Program-made: the position numbers and the translations under genes
NCBI RefSeq assembly: GCF_932526225.1
Contig: NC_064044.1
Span: forward strand, 129,001 to 193,000
Reading direction: 5' to 3'
Source: Nematostella vectensis
Taxonomy: Eukaryota > Cnidaria > Anthozoa > Actiniaria > Edwardsiidae
Length of the DNA: 64,000 nt
The notes under the pieces: model-generated
What the model was told of the DNA's origin: nothing
What the model saw: only the letters and a program-made list of their open reading frames with translations
Databases searched by the model: none
Part shown: in pieces, positions 62,480-64,000 of the stretch
How the letters are laid out: the number at the start of each line of letters is the position of its first letter
Position numbering within the stretch: the first letter of the stretch is position 1

Positions 62480-64000
62480 ATTTTCCCCCCTTACGTCTTT
62501 ATTTCTATTTATTTTATGATTTTCACATGATACCAAAACAGCGTCTTTTTTCTTCGCTAATTTGATGTCATGTACACAATAAAAGAGATGCGCCCGTGCG
62601 CATGGCGAGTCCCCAAGGGACCCAAGACGCCCAAATAGACCTCTATTTTTTGTCATCCACAATCTCGGCGAGCTGTGCGTGGCGTTACCGTATTACAGGC
62701 CTGGGATCCTGGTTATTGTCCTCCCCATTAATGCGCGGGTTGGGATAACCTTGCAAGAGTGTTGTACAGCATATTCGCTCGGAAATATCGGTGCTTGGGG
62801 CCTTCGGGTTCTTTACAGCCTTCCGTATAAGCCTTGTGCTGCCATACCGATTGGGTAATCCGTATGTATGGTTTCCGTTTTGTTCTTCAGACCGGGTTCG
62901 ATCCCAGGCCAATGGGCTTTTTTTTTTAGTTCGTTTTTTTTTTCTTTGTGCTGGACCCCCTTAATCCTGATAGGTTTTGCGCAAAAATAATAAAAAAAGT
63001 GAGTTTGCAAAATAAGCTTGCTAGATTTATTGATTATATGTATTCAATTTGTTCCTAGGAAGTTAACAAAAAACACAAAGCAAAGAGTTTGAGGAAGTAA
63101 ACAAGTATGTGAACTTTAATGTTCTATTTGAAGGGGTGCATTTTGTACAGGGAAGCATACATAGAATGCTTAACTGGTGGAGAGGGAAGAGGTAAAAGTT
63201 TATTGAGCATAATTTTAACAATAGCAGGGGGAAGAGAGGGGCACTCTCTTCATACAATATTGCAGTTGTTACCTATTATTAAATAAGTTTGTAACATGTC
63301 TTTGTTTATTAAGCAAGGTCTATTTCTGAGACAAGCAAACTCAAGTAAGGCTGTTGAAATAACAGGTGAGTGTTAAAAGAAAAACAATTATCTGATTAGA
63401 AAACTACTGTAGATTCCTTTGCACCAAAATAAGAACAAACTTCATTTTGTTTGTTATTTATGAGGAACGAGATGAGCTCTACAAAGCCATAAAAAAATAT
63501 GTATTGCTCATCTAAATTATACAAGTAAATAATAATATTAAAAAAGAACTACTGTAAGTAATTAGAGTGGTTTTCATTAACCCGTGAAACAAAGTGTGAT
63601 AGTTAAACGGTAATAGTTAGTAAAACACAAAAAAGTACAATAGAATCAGATCACCACAAAGTGTAATACGATAAAGCGTAGTTCACGGGTTAATGAAGGT
63701 TTTGACATTTCAACCTTACATCCACATGAAAGTAATGCCTAATATCGAGTGCCCTACAGTAAGTGTTTTGCAGTCAAGTTGTTTTCTGTTAGTAGGTACA
63801 AAAATATTCTAAATAATAGTAATCATAGCTATGGTCACCACTTACACATATAGAACTTGTAATGAAAAGAAAGAAACAAAATATATATATATGCAGTCAA
63901 ACAACAGAATTGCATGATAACCTTGAATATATTGAATAAAGGACTGCAAAAAAACATCTTTTGTACTAGTTGCTTGAATTGACCCTTGGCTATTTTTAGC
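62480..64000 (+). repeat. Repeat unit, copy 32 (partial, cut by window edge)
   Basis: The first 1521 bp of a unit; B box 62895-62905. It begins ATTTTCC rather than ATTCTCC. GCGTTACCG near 62683 and CGTATAAGCC near 62824 are private. The sequence stops inside the right half, so the array continues beyond the window. Confidence 0.95.

Larger units (their letters stand above)
1..64000. repeat. Tandem array of a ~2.0-kb satellite/megasatellite unit, 31 full copies plus one partial
   Basis: The same roughly 2-kb sequence recurs head to tail across the whole window, always in one orientation and with no intervening unique DNA. Unit starts, taken at the ATTCTCC motif, fall at 1, 2000, 4003, 6006, 8008, 10008, 12011, 14011, 16010, 18009, 20009, 22008, 24008, 26008, 28010, 30013, 32013, 34017, 36024, 38027, 40031, 42037, 44043, 46250, 48459, 50470, 52483, 54491, 56487, 58481, 60475 and 62480. 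Copies differ by scattered substitutions and small indels, mostly in homopolymers and microsatellites, with a few larger changes in copies 23, 24, 28, 29 and 30. Both ends of the window lie inside the array. The unit carries no frame that stays open in all copies. A satellite or a tandem cluster of a small non-coding gene are the readings that fit. Confidence 0.98.

Noticed and set aside
1-64000. Tandem 5S rRNA, U snRNA or spliced-leader cluster
   Set aside because: Tandem 2-kb units prompted the idea, but I found no segment resembling 5S rRNA, U1, U2, U4, U5 or U6, nor a leader with a donor site followed by an Sm site. AATTTTGA near 1608 resembles an Sm site but lacks flanking stems or a leader.
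1-64000. CRISPR array or bacterial operon
   Set aside because: The repeat period is 2 kb with no short repeat-spacer alternation, and there are no coding genes or ribosome binding sites. The hairpins are not bacterial terminators in context.
1-64000. Pure assembly artefact from collapsed or looped reads
   Set aside because: Units carry ordered private variants, mosaic haplotypes and a length class of 2.2 kb, which a simple looping error would not create. Exact copy number could still be wrong and needs spanning reads.

Overview
The window is one uninterrupted head-to-tail tandem array of a roughly 2.0-kb AT-rich unit. There are 31 complete copies and a 32nd cut off by the right edge. No single-copy sequence occurs and neither array boundary is present, so the array exceeds 64 kb. 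I phase the unit from the ATTCTCCCCCC motif. Units then start at 1, 2000, 4003, 6006, 8008 and so on; most are 1994-2013 bp, and copies 23 and 24 are 2207 and 2209 bp. I see no convincing protein-coding gene, rRNA, snRNA, transposase or reverse transcriptase. The open frames are short (at most 114 codons), recur because the DNA recurs, and several are broken by one-base indels between copies. The organism is not identifiable from this. A long non-coding satellite-like array with pol III-type signals, AT/AAT microsatellites and a MITE-like insert points to a eukaryotic nuclear genome, perhaps an animal.

Layout of one unit (copy 1 coordinates): 1-108 AT-rich start; 62-151 an inverted repeat enclosing two small hairpins; about 109-438 a GC-richer island; 416-426 a perfect match to the pol III B box, followed by a T10 tract at 439-448; 450-1090 AT-rich spacer; 1093-1217 a 125-bp inverted-repeat element resembling a TTAA-type MITE; 1400-1560 polymorphic AT, C and AAT tracts; 1642-1685 a cruciform-prone inverted repeat; 1924-1974 two hairpins closing the unit.

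The island is the only part that looks like a gene. Positions 219-431 can be closed by an 11-bp perfect helix and hold nested complementary segments, including a cUUCGg tetraloop hairpin. The B box lies across the closing 3' strand and the T tract follows 8 nt after that strand. I treat it as a candidate structured RNA or an old tRNA-derived (SINE-like) sequence, unproven.

The array records its own history. A three-unit (about 6 kb) block was tandemly duplicated with a junction near 20984-21000. Right halves of units occur in two haplotypes (called alpha and beta here) exchanged between copies. Neighbouring units share private changes: a 200-bp internal duplication in copies 23-24, a 21-bp deletion in copies 29-30, and linked substitutions in copies 21-22 and 30-31. 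This is the pattern expected of unequal crossing-over and gene conversion.
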